This document shows positions 57,275 through 64,000 of a stretch of 64,000 nt of DNA, in pieces (the first letter of the stretch is position 1; the number at the start of each line of letters is the position of its first letter). This DNA is from JAKAXS01 sp965279065 (GTDB lineage Bacteria > Pseudomonadota > Alphaproteobacteria > Rhizobiales > Hyphomicrobiaceae): contig OZ257134.1 of the NCBI GenBank assembly GCA_965279065.1, forward strand, positions 3,596,001 to 3,660,000. The letters run 5' to 3'. The position numbers and the translations under genes were made by a program. A model generated the notes under the pieces. The model searched no databases, was not told the DNA's origin, and saw only the letters and a list, made by a program, of their open reading frames with translations.

Positions 57275-57673
57275 TTAGATCGCATAAAGCTCCGGATCGA
57301 TCTCCCGGCCGAAACAGGGCAAGCCCGACGTCACGCCCCCCTGATGATTGACCACTTCGGCCAGCGCGACGGCCACATCCTGAGCCGCCAGCACCTGGAC
57401 CCCAAGGTCCTGCTGGCGGTTCGGGCTGCTGCAGTACATGTAGGTCACGGCGTCGCGCTCCAGATCAGCGCAGAGGTCCTCGCAATCTGCAGCGAGGGAA
57501 AAATCTATCACGACGGCATCAGGCTTGGCCTGACGCAACGCGACGACGGCATCCCGCTTCGATGTGATGCAGACCGCCGCACCATCTTTCTCGAGTGCTC
57601 TGCGGAGCCGAAACGTCGAGATCGAGCGGCCCTCAACGATGACGATCGTTCGATGATCGAGTGAGTGGTTCAT
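57275..57673 (-). CDS. degenerate response-regulator receiver (pseudo-receiver)
   Basis: A 132-residue protein with a receiver-like order: TIVIVEGRSISTFRLRRALE, phosphoacceptor-like D57 (AVVIDFSLAAD), then YMYCSSP. The acidic pair is reduced to E14, and no Lys is found at the usual KP position (AAQDVAVALAEV instead), so phosphorylation chemistry is doubtful. AGGAG is eight bases before the ATG at 57673. It lies in front of the cytochrome cluster and converges on cysK. Confidence 0.7.
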   Translation of the reverse strand: MNHSLDHRTIVIVEGRSISTFRLRRALEKDGAAVCITSKRDAVVALRQAKPDAVVIDFSLAADCEDLCADLERDAVTYMYCSSPNRQQDLGVQVLAAQDVAVALAEVVNHQGGVTSGLPCFGREIDPELYAI

Positions 57674-57924
57674 CGGGCGTTCTCCTAACATTTGCTGATG
57701 CGAGTTGGAGAGGCGTGGCAACCTTACGCGCGTCGATAACCAAAACTCACCCCGATGCGACAAAGTTGCAATGCGTAAAAATTCATAAGCTTTGCAGCCA
57801 TTCTGATAAGAGCGCCGGTCTTCCTCCGCTGCCGCATCCACCCAACCGCCCAAGGTTCTGGATCTCCGAGTGAAATGAAATGCCACGAATTCAGGCAGCG
57901 AGACCCGTTTAGGCTCGACGGACC

Positions 57925-58587
57925 TCATTGCACCGGCGCGACTGTTTCCAATGCAGCGCTTTCGGAGGCCTTTGCCTTGGCCTCGTCCAGTGACCGCTTC
58001 AGTTCGGCTGAACTCGGATCGAGCTCTATTGCTCTCGCGAAGGCAGCGGCTGCCTTCTCATAGCGCGCCGTGTGGAAGTAGGAGCGACCGAGCATCTGCC
58101 AGCCCTCGATGTCCTGTGGCGAGGTTGAGAGCCGAGCCGCCAGCCGGTCGATCATCGTATCGATATCAGGCATTCCGCCAGCTGCCGCCACCGACGGCGC
58201 TGCTTCGGCTCCGATGGAACGCGAATAGGCCTTGAGACGCGTAACGACATCATCATCCGGCTCGGAATGCGACTGCGAGAGTGAGATGGTCTGCGCCGAC
58301 CCGGCAGGGGGATCTTCCATGTACGTTGCGACAGCACCAACACCGGCAATGAAAAGAAACACCGCGACGGGGCCTATCAATGTCCCGCCGGTACCTCGCT
58401 GAACTTTCCCTGCCTGCCAGCGCGATGACCGCCCCTCAGAGAGGAGAGCAAGCCTGGCCGCGTCCGCTTCGGCTTCGTTCAGTTTCCCGAGCTTGAGCCG
58501 GGATCCAATTTCTTCGAGACGCGCCTTGCAGGCCTCCAGATCAAGCTGCTCCCTTCGCGGGCTGCTCAGCATGTTCCAACTCCTCAT
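57925..58587 (-). CDS. membrane-anchored TPR protein, CcmI/NrfG-like
   Basis: A 220-residue protein: a helical cytoplasmic N-terminus (ACKARLEEIGSRLKLGKLNE), a membrane helix (LIGPVAVFLFIAGVGAVATY), and a periplasmic TPR region with MIDRLAARLSTSPQDIEGWQ and YFHTARYEKAAAAFARAIEL. The region resembles the TPR part of cytochrome-c maturation factor CcmI/NrfG. It sits beside cytochrome genes and may help haem attachment or assembly of the multihaem proteins. The start is one of several nearby Met codons. Confidence 0.75.
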   Translation of the reverse strand: MRSWNMLSSPRREQLDLEACKARLEEIGSRLKLGKLNEAEADAARLALLSEGRSSRWQAGKVQRGTGGTLIGPVAVFLFIAGVGAVATYMEDPPAGSAQTISLSQSHSEPDDDVVTRLKAYSRSIGAEAAPSVAAAGGMPDIDTMIDRLAARLSTSPQDIEGWQMLGRSYFHTARYEKAAAAFARAIELDPSSAELKRSLDEAKAKASESAALETVAPVQ

Positions 58588-58614
58588 GACATGACCTCGC
58601 ATGGCGATGTTGCT

Positions 58615-60246
58615 TCAGAGCTTCCTACGCACCTCGAAGCGGAGGCCGAAGTTGTCTTCGTCCGCGCCATCAAGGATTTGATAAGTGGCATCGGCGCGGA
58701 ACAGCCACGCCCGGTCGATCGGAATCTGATAGCGGACACCGAAGCCGTACTGCGTGTCCTGAGCGCCAATTCCGTCCTTCTCGAATGGCTCCACCAGGGC
58801 CACCTCGAAGACGAGCTGCTGATCCAGGTTGAAGAGATACTGCAAGCCAATGGCGCCTCCGAAGGCATCTGAGCCGCTGTCGTCGAGTTTCGGATAGCCG
58901 GTCAGCGCATCCGTCTCGAAGTTGATGCCGACGTTCTTCAGGATGCCGGCATTGAAGCCGTCGACCAGGGGTTGCGGATTGCCGAAGCCGACGAAGAAGT
59001 TGGCGTACGGGAGCAGGGTACTCGGCAAGCTCGTGACCAGGCTGTTTTCCGAGATGATAGCCAGACCGTCGGCATTGCCTTCCGGGTCTTCGCCAAAGTT
59101 GGCGAACACACGGGTCGAGTTCGACACGGTGTTCATGTAGCGCCGCGTGTAGGAGGCGGTCAGGAAGTTGACCAAAAGGCCGTCCCGCTCGTCGCGGCCC
59201 TGGATCAGGCCGTAGCCCGTTTCGATGTAGCCGCTGAAGGCATCGATGAACGCGGTGACGCCATAGATATTGGCGTCGCTATCCTCGTTCACGCCGATGA
59301 TGCCGTTGTTGTTGACGTTGTCGAACGCGGCGAAGAAGGTGATGTCGAAGTTGGCAAGACCCAGCGCCGCCGAGTTCTTCGCAGGCAGACTCACCGCGCC
59401 GCCAAGGATCGCGTCGTTCGCCCAGATACCGTTCTGCAAGAACAGCGGAAAGAGACCGACGGTGAAGGGCAGGTCGAAACTCGCCTCCTGACCAGAGAAG
59501 CCGGAATAGAGCGAGCCGAAGTCACCTTCGAAAAACAGCGTCTGCGGGTTGGCGTCCAGTTCATCGTTGAACTTGTCATTGCTTCCGCCGCCGCCGAACT
59601 CATAGCGGGTGAATTCATTGTTCTTCTGCAGCGGCGTGAAGAACGCGTGGATGCGTTCGGTGCCGGAAATCTTGAAGTCGACGTCGAGGTTCAACCGCGT
59701 CGCGACCTGGGCAATGTCCTTGCCGTTGTTGTTGTTGTAGGCGACCGCAGTTCGCCAGTCGCCGTAGACAGCGAGGCCCGGCAGCAGCGGATTCTTCACG
59801 CCCAGCAGCGTGCTGCTCTCATCGTATTCGCCGGACGTATATTGCTCGCGCCCGAACTCGATGGGCGGGCGAGGTGGATCGACAGCGTACTTGGCGCCAT
59901 AGATATCGGCCTGAAACTGCGCTTCGTAGTCTGCGGCATACTGCGGATCGGGCCGAAAAAGGTCGTCGTCACCATCCGCCTTTGTACGTTTGCGCACCGG
60001 CTCCGCCGCCTTGCTGACGGGCTTCTTCTCGAACTTCGCGCCGACGTATTGAATCCCCGTCTCGTCCATCGGGTCGACCCGGAAGGTAGCGGGCCACTCT
60101 TGCAGCGATGTGTCCGCCTTACGTATCTCGCTGCGGTTTTCGCCCGCCCCAGGCTCAGCCCTGGCGCCGGACGCCACGAGGCAGCCACCAGCCAACAGCG
60201 CCATGCTGGCAGTCGTCGTCTTGGCTAGGTAGACATAACGCGTCAT
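58615..60246 (-). CDS. putative outer-membrane beta-barrel protein
   Basis: A 543-residue protein with a signal peptide (TTASMALLAGGCLVASGARA) and a polar N-terminal region (about 30-150). Then come many alternating hydrophobic strands with aromatic girdles, such as DFKISGTERIHAFFTPLQ, NFDITFFAAFDNVNNNGI and GFGVRYQIPIDRAWLFRADA. It ends with a final strand. I do not recognise a named family. Between a TPR protein and a pentahaem cytochrome it could form the barrel of a porin-cytochrome electron conduit. Confidence 0.75.
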   Translation of the reverse strand: MTRYVYLAKTTTASMALLAGGCLVASGARAEPGAGENRSEIRKADTSLQEWPATFRVDPMDETGIQYVGAKFEKKPVSKAAEPVRKRTKADGDDDLFRPDPQYAADYEAQFQADIYGAKYAVDPPRPPIEFGREQYTSGEYDESSTLLGVKNPLLPGLAVYGDWRTAVAYNNNNGKDIAQVATRLNLDVDFKISGTERIHAFFTPLQKNNEFTRYEFGGGGSNDKFNDELDANPQTLFFEGDFGSLYSGFSGQEASFDLPFTVGLFPLFLQNGIWANDAILGGAVSLPAKNSAALGLANFDITFFAAFDNVNNNGIIGVNEDSDANIYGVTAFIDAFSGYIETGYGLIQGRDERDGLLVNFLTASYTRRYMNTVSNSTRVFANFGEDPEGNADGLAIISENSLVTSLPSTLLPYANFFVGFGNPQPLVDGFNAGILKNVGINFETDALTGYPKLDDSGSDAFGGAIGLQYLFNLDQQLVFEVALVEPFEKDGIGAQDTQYGFGVRYQIPIDRAWLFRADATYQILDGADEDNFGLRFEVRRKL

Positions 60247-60311
60247 GTGGAGGCTCCACGCCGTGGTAACTGCTGGACTGGTATGCGGCCAGTTTGGTTC
60301 AGCTCTCGGTG

Positions 60312-62267
60312 CTAGCCCTTCACGTCGATCTCCACCGCGAAGGCGTGAAAGTTCATGATCCGATCGTTCATGCTCTGCTCCATTTCCTTGGTGGAACCCA
60401 CGAAACGCATGAAGTAGATCGGCTCGGCGCGACTTCGCATGCGGAAGGCAAGGCGGTATTTGCCGGGCTTCGTGATCAGGTTGCCCGGCACCTCGTAGCT
60501 GGCCACCTTCTCACCAAGCGGCGGCAGCGAGTGGTTCTCCATCCGCACCAGTGGCGGATGATTGAGAACGGTTGTCGGCACCCCCGGCGGCCGCAGGTGC
60601 GGCAGCGGATCGACGTCGAAGTTCACCGGCAGGTACATTTCACGATCGGTGCCCTTGACGTTGGTCGTCAGGAACTTGGTCTGGAAGTGCACCAGCTGCT
60701 GGTCCGTCGCGATGCGACCCGCCGCGACGTCGAGGCTGTGCAGATCGGCCATGTCGCCGTTGCTGTCGATGTAGCCCGACTCCCAGACGTTCTTTCCGTC
60801 GGGATCGACGAGCGCGACGTTCACCCAGAGCTGCGGTTGTGCGCCGAGCGAACCGGACGGCAGGTTGTGTCCTTCATTGGCGTTCTTGATCTTGTAGGAG
60901 AACGCCAGTTCCCTGCCGACCTGTGGCGTACCTTCGATGTTGGGACCATCGATTTTGCTGCTGTTCTCCAGCACCTGCTGCCTGATCTTGTCGCGCTCAT
61001 CGAGTTTCGCGAGATTCTCGTCGATGATCTGCCGCGCTTCTTCGCGATCGAGCGCATCGGCCCAGCGTTTCGGAAATTTGACCTTGATCTTGCCGTCCGT
61101 GACCTTGTCCTCGAACTCGGTGGTTCCCCAACCGGCGCGCCAGTCGAACTGCAGCCAGTCCTCCATGTTGACGGCCTGCGCCTTCACGTTGTGGGGGAAG
61201 ATACCGGGATGGGCGATCGAATAGCCCGGGCCGATGAAGCGGTGATTGGCATGCTTGCGTCCCGGGTTGACCTCCTTGCCGCCGACGATCGCCGAGGGCG
61301 CCGTGGCATAGCCCTTGGGCTTTCCGGCCACCTTGCCCATGTGGCAGTCCTGACAACTGACGCCGGCTTTGCGTGCCGGACTGTCGCGATACTGATCCCA
61401 GACGATCTCCAGCTTGATGCCGAGATTGACGGCGACCTGGTGACAGCTGACGCAGAACTCCGACTTGGTGATCTGGTCGTTCGTGATCATGCCCGCGTGG
61501 ATGTCGTTGCCGCGTCCGTCGGCGCTGGTCTTGACGGAGTAGCCGTCCTTGTCGGCCAGCACGTCCTTGATCACGCTCTTGTCGCCGCTACCGTAGACCG
61601 GCTCGTAGATCTTTCCCGGCTCCACCCGGCGTTCGCCATTGACCTTGCCGTACTGCTCCTTGACCCGGTGGCAGGTGATGCAGCTCACGCCTTCGCGCGA
61701 AATCTGGCTGCGTTTCCAGAGCGGCGTCTCGCGAGACTCGCCCAGCTGGGTGCCGACCTGCTGATGGCAGCGTACGCAGAAGGTGCCCACCGTGCCCTGG
61801 GTCAGGCTGGTGAATTTCTGCTCGAATTTGTGAAACATCGGCGAGATCGACGCATAGGCGTGCTGCGACGACGACCATTCTTCGTAGATCTGCTTGTGGC
61901 ACTCGCCGCATTTTGCAGCGGTGGGATAAAGCGAGAGGGTCTCTTCGTCGATTGGCGCGGCGGGTGCCTTGTTGCCATTTGTGGTTTTCGTCGCCGCCTC
62001 AAGGACAGCCTTCCATCCGCTGCCGTCCGCTTGCGGTTTGGCTGATGGATGCTCGGGTCCGACCGCTTCCGGTTCGCCATTCGTGACAGTGGTTTTCCCG
62101 GCCGCGCCCTGCGCCTGGGCGAGTTTCAAGCCGCTCTGCACTTGCTTGTCTTGCGCTGCCGCAGCCTCGCGGGTCGCAGCGCTAGCGCTCTGGCTACGGC
62201 TTGCCTCGCCCGTCAGCAGGACGCACGCAAGAACGCACGACAGCGAAATGCCTGATATCCGTCCCAT
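60312..62267 (-). CDS. pentaheme cytochrome c
   Basis: A 651-residue exported protein with five CXXCH haem sites at 120-124 (CGECH), 164-168 (CVRCH), 196-200 (CITCH), 272-276 (CVSCH) and 305-309 (CQDCH). The spacing resembles the cytochrome c554/hydroxylamine-oxidoreductase superfamily. After about 330 the protein has no haem sites and ends in a beta-rich domain (NEGHNLPSGSLGAQPQLWVN ... YRLAFRMRSRAEPIYFMRFV). The N-terminal export signal (SGISLSCVLACVLLTGEASR) has a possible lipoprotein cysteine. The role is probably periplasmic or cell-surface electron transfer; donor and acceptor are unknown. Confidence 0.88.
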   Translation of the reverse strand: MGRISGISLSCVLACVLLTGEASRSQSASAATREAAAAQDKQVQSGLKLAQAQGAAGKTTVTNGEPEAVGPEHPSAKPQADGSGWKAVLEAATKTTNGNKAPAAPIDEETLSLYPTAAKCGECHKQIYEEWSSSQHAYASISPMFHKFEQKFTSLTQGTVGTFCVRCHQQVGTQLGESRETPLWKRSQISREGVSCITCHRVKEQYGKVNGERRVEPGKIYEPVYGSGDKSVIKDVLADKDGYSVKTSADGRGNDIHAGMITNDQITKSEFCVSCHQVAVNLGIKLEIVWDQYRDSPARKAGVSCQDCHMGKVAGKPKGYATAPSAIVGGKEVNPGRKHANHRFIGPGYSIAHPGIFPHNVKAQAVNMEDWLQFDWRAGWGTTEFEDKVTDGKIKVKFPKRWADALDREEARQIIDENLAKLDERDKIRQQVLENSSKIDGPNIEGTPQVGRELAFSYKIKNANEGHNLPSGSLGAQPQLWVNVALVDPDGKNVWESGYIDSNGDMADLHSLDVAAGRIATDQQLVHFQTKFLTTNVKGTDREMYLPVNFDVDPLPHLRPPGVPTTVLNHPPLVRMENHSLPPLGEKVASYEVPGNLITKPGKYRLAFRMRSRAEPIYFMRFVGSTKEMEQSMNDRIMNFHAFAVEIDVKG

Positions 62268-62662
62268 CGGGCCCCCTCTTCAGAGCGGTCCCTCCCCGAT
62301 GCATATCATTCGCGAAAAATGGTCCCCCGACCGTTTCGCGATTGATGATCGAATATCGATGCGAATAAAGACCACCGTATGGCCACGCCTTAGCGAAAAG
62401 ATGACGATGGCAAATGCCGTAAAAATTCGCGGCTGTTGCGCGGAGAATGTTCGGAATAGAAAGTTAGAAATAGGCCAATTTGCCCAACGACGCGTGTATC
62501 CGCAGCGACCTCGCTGATTTATCTCGCATAATCATTTGCGGAGAATAATGCATTTCGGGCAATCACCCTCTCGCCAGATTGTTTTGCTCTTTTCGCCCGA
62601 TTGTCGCCGTAAAACAGACCGTGTTTGCGACCGATCCTTGTCACGGGCATTCAGGATCACCA
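62268..62662. other. divergent intergenic region between pentaheme cytochrome and reductase
   Basis: About 395 bp, clearly AT-richer than the flanking genes and with no convincing gene. It should hold promoters in both directions. At 62470-62487 ATAGGCC-AATT-TGCCCAA is a weak match to the shared 7-4-7 palindrome (11 of 14 arm positions). Confidence 0.5.
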
Positions 62663-63784
62663 ATGGCGCGAAATCACCAGATCACGATCGATGGTCAGAA
62701 ATTTCTCGCCCCTCGTGGGCAGTTACTGCTGGACGCTGCCCTGAGCAACGGCATCGAACTGCCATATGACTGTCGCGCCGGCCACTGCGGCACCTGCTGC
62801 GTGCGCCTGGTATCCGGCGAAGTGCAGGGTGGACAAGGAGCCGAGCCGGGCATCGTTCACGCCTGTCAGTGCCGGATCGTCGGCCAGGCGGTGATCGAGC
62901 GAAGCCAACCGACCGGCATTCTCACCGTCGACGGCGTGCTCAGCTCATTGCGTCCCCTATCGCCGGACGTGATGGAAGTCGGCATCAAGACGAGTAGGCC
63001 ACTGCCCTATCACGCGGGGCAATATGCGCATTTGCGCTTCAACGGCTATCCGAGCCGTCCCTTCAGCATCACCCATCCCCTGCGCGGCAACCCGAGTAGC
63101 CGCTCAGTCTGGTTCCATGTCGGCCGCACGAAGGGGGGACGTGTCACCTCGTCGCTCGGCAAGCGCATCAAGTTGGGCCATCGCGTAAAGCTGACCGGGC
63201 CCTACGGCTCGGCGCACTTCCGGCCCAATCTAGACAGCCGGCTGATCCTCGTCGCCACAGGTACGGGCTTTGCGCCGATCTGGTCCATCGCCGCCGCCGC
63301 CCTGCGCGAAAATCCGCAACGCCAGATGATGATCATCGCCGGCGGCCGCACCATCGAGTCGCTCTATATGGCCCCCGCGCTTGAGCGACTGGCCCGCTTC
63401 CCCAACGTCGTCGTCGTCCCTGTCTGCAGCACACCGCAGAGCTACACTACGGTCGTGAAGCCGGGCCGGCCGACCGATTATCTGCCGCATATGTTGCCGA
63501 CCGATGTGCTTTACGCCTGCGGCGCGCCGGGGATGGTCGATTCAATCAAGTCGATCGCGGCGCGCAACAGCGCGGTCTGTTATGCCGACCCTTTCCTGCC
63601 GACCACCGATGACACCATCGAGCAAAGCGTTCTGACCCGCGCGATGGGTTGGCTCGCTGGCCTTACCGGACGGCAGGTGGACCGGATCGCTCTCGACCGC
63701 CGCCGCAACCGCCGCGAGCCGCCGATGCACGGATCCCGGATGGCCAACTCGGGGGTGAAAGATCATCGTCCGCAAAGCCCATAG
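62663..63784 (+). CDS. 2Fe-2S ferredoxin/flavin NAD(P)H oxidoreductase
   Basis: A 373-residue protein. The N-terminal plant-type ferredoxin domain (1-90) has C37, C42, C45 and C68 (DCRAGHCGTCC ... VHACQC). The FAD domain has SRPFSITHP (RxxS), and the NAD(P) domain has VATGTGFAPIWSI and YACGAPGMVDS. This is the layout of phenol hydroxylase or methane monooxygenase reductases, but no oxygenase is nearby. Next to multihaem cytochrome genes it may pass NAD(P)H electrons to them or receive them. The ATG at 62663 begins the ferredoxin domain. Confidence 0.88.
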   Translation: MARNHQITIDGQKFLAPRGQLLLDAALSNGIELPYDCRAGHCGTCCVRLVSGEVQGGQGAEPGIVHACQCRIVGQAVIERSQPTGILTVDGVLSSLRPLSPDVMEVGIKTSRPLPYHAGQYAHLRFNGYPSRPFSITHPLRGNPSSRSVWFHVGRTKGGRVTSSLGKRIKLGHRVKLTGPYGSAHFRPNLDSRLILVATGTGFAPIWSIAAAALRENPQRQMMIIAGGRTIESLYMAPALERLARFPNVVVVPVCSTPQSYTTVVKPGRPTDYLPHMLPTDVLYACGAPGMVDSIKSIAARNSAVCYADPFLPTTDDTIEQSVLTRAMGWLAGLTGRQVDRIALDRRRNRREPPMHGSRMANSGVKDHRPQSP

Positions 63785-63830
63785 CGTTCGGTCGACCACA
63801 TCGAGCCGCCGGACGCCACTGCGGTCGACC

Positions 63831-64000
63831 GTGCTTCGCCTCTCCGGCTTGCTGATGATCTTCGGCTTTGCCGTCAGCGGAACGGTTGCGTCCGATCCGG
63901 CCAAGATGGTTGGCCCGAATGCCTGTGCCGAATGCCACAAGCAAGAGACCGAGGCCTGGAAGGGCCAGCATCATTTCAAGACCTTCCGCGACATGCCGCG
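63831..64000 (+). CDS. multiheme cytochrome c (partial, cut by the window edge)
   Basis: The frame reads through the right edge. A likely GTG start at 63831 gives a signal peptide (VLRLSGLLMIFGFAVSGTVA) and then VGPNACAECHKQETEAWKGQ-HH with a CXXCH haem site and a following His-rich segment. This opening is typical of cytochrome c554-like multihaem proteins and resembles the first haem region of the pentahaem gene. The start is uncertain: the frame is open from 63759. Confidence 0.75.
   Translation, partial: MLRLSGLLMIFGFAVSGTVASDPAKMVGPNACAECHKQETEAWKGQHHFKTFRDMP

Noticed and set aside
60294..62045. Long plus-strand open frame of about 580 codons opposite the pentahaem cytochrome
   Set aside because: It lies entirely antisense to a gene with five CXXCH motifs and an export signal; its own translation has no domain and reflects GC-rich codon bias.
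1..64000. CRISPR arrays, rRNA genes, insertion sequences
   Set aside because: No regularly spaced repeats, rRNA segments or transposase genes could be seen by reading either strand.

Overview
The window is a GC-rich chromosomal segment of an alphaproteobacterium, most likely of the order Hyphomicrobiales (Rhizobiales) and possibly Hyphomicrobiaceae-like. This placement is inferred from gene order and family content, not from a database search. The main clues are the order rnd - lptC/lptA - lptB - rpoN - hpf - ptsN, a DUF2628 gene between hisB and hisH, a DUF1150 gene beside a small heat-shock protein, an NDUFA9-like gene, and an infC gene with a probable ATC start.

Region 0-23 kb is mostly core genome. 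It holds a partial glutathione S-transferase, uppP, the LPS-export/sigma-54/PTS-Ntr block (with LptC and two LptA-like modules fused in one polypeptide and an LptB carrying a low-complexity N-terminal tail), RNase D, tRNA-Leu(CAG) with a copied 3' end 870 bp away, NDUFA9, DUF1150/Hsp20 with a ROSE-like thermometer, gpmA-dapB-ppa, hslUV, hisB-DUF2628-hisH, a membrane glycosyltransferase and an orphan solute-binding protein. Region 23-31 kb holds an orphan molybdopterin oxidoreductase, a TonB-family protein, a membrane-anchored J-domain protein, a VOC protein and a cytochrome b561/PepSY pair.

The most distinctive system is at 31.0-35.1 kb on the minus strand: serine O-acetyltransferase (epsC type), a Family 2A encapsulin shell protein, and a SufS-type cysteine desulfurase with a 285-residue disordered N-terminal extension containing four GGxGxSP repeats. 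This is a sulfur-handling protein nanocompartment. A palindrome and a -10-like element lie directly in front of the encapsulin gene. A cysteine synthase lies about 21 kb away and could use the same O-acetylserine.

Region 35-44 kb has infC, two envelope/sugar-type genes, a GbsR-type regulator whose start codon lies inside a perfect 30-bp palindrome, tRNA-Ser(CGA) and a secreted TPR-CHAT protease-like protein.

Region 44-54.5 kb is accessory: small exported proteins, a DUF2076 protein, a PsiF-repeat protein, a hybrid histidine kinase with a LuxR-type response regulator, a stand-alone receiver, and a patatin - acetoacetate decarboxylase - 3-hydroxybutyrate dehydrogenase operon. Four intergenic spots here share an 18-bp palindrome of fixed geometry (YTAGRCC-N4-GGYCTAR), which suggests a local regulon. 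Region 54.6-64 kb has an FAD/NAD(P)-binding protein with a cysteine synthase. It then has a putative electron-transfer locus: a degenerate receiver, a TPR membrane protein, an outer-membrane beta-barrel and a pentaheme cytochrome c, divergent from a 2Fe-2S/flavin reductase and a second multiheme cytochrome cut by the window edge.
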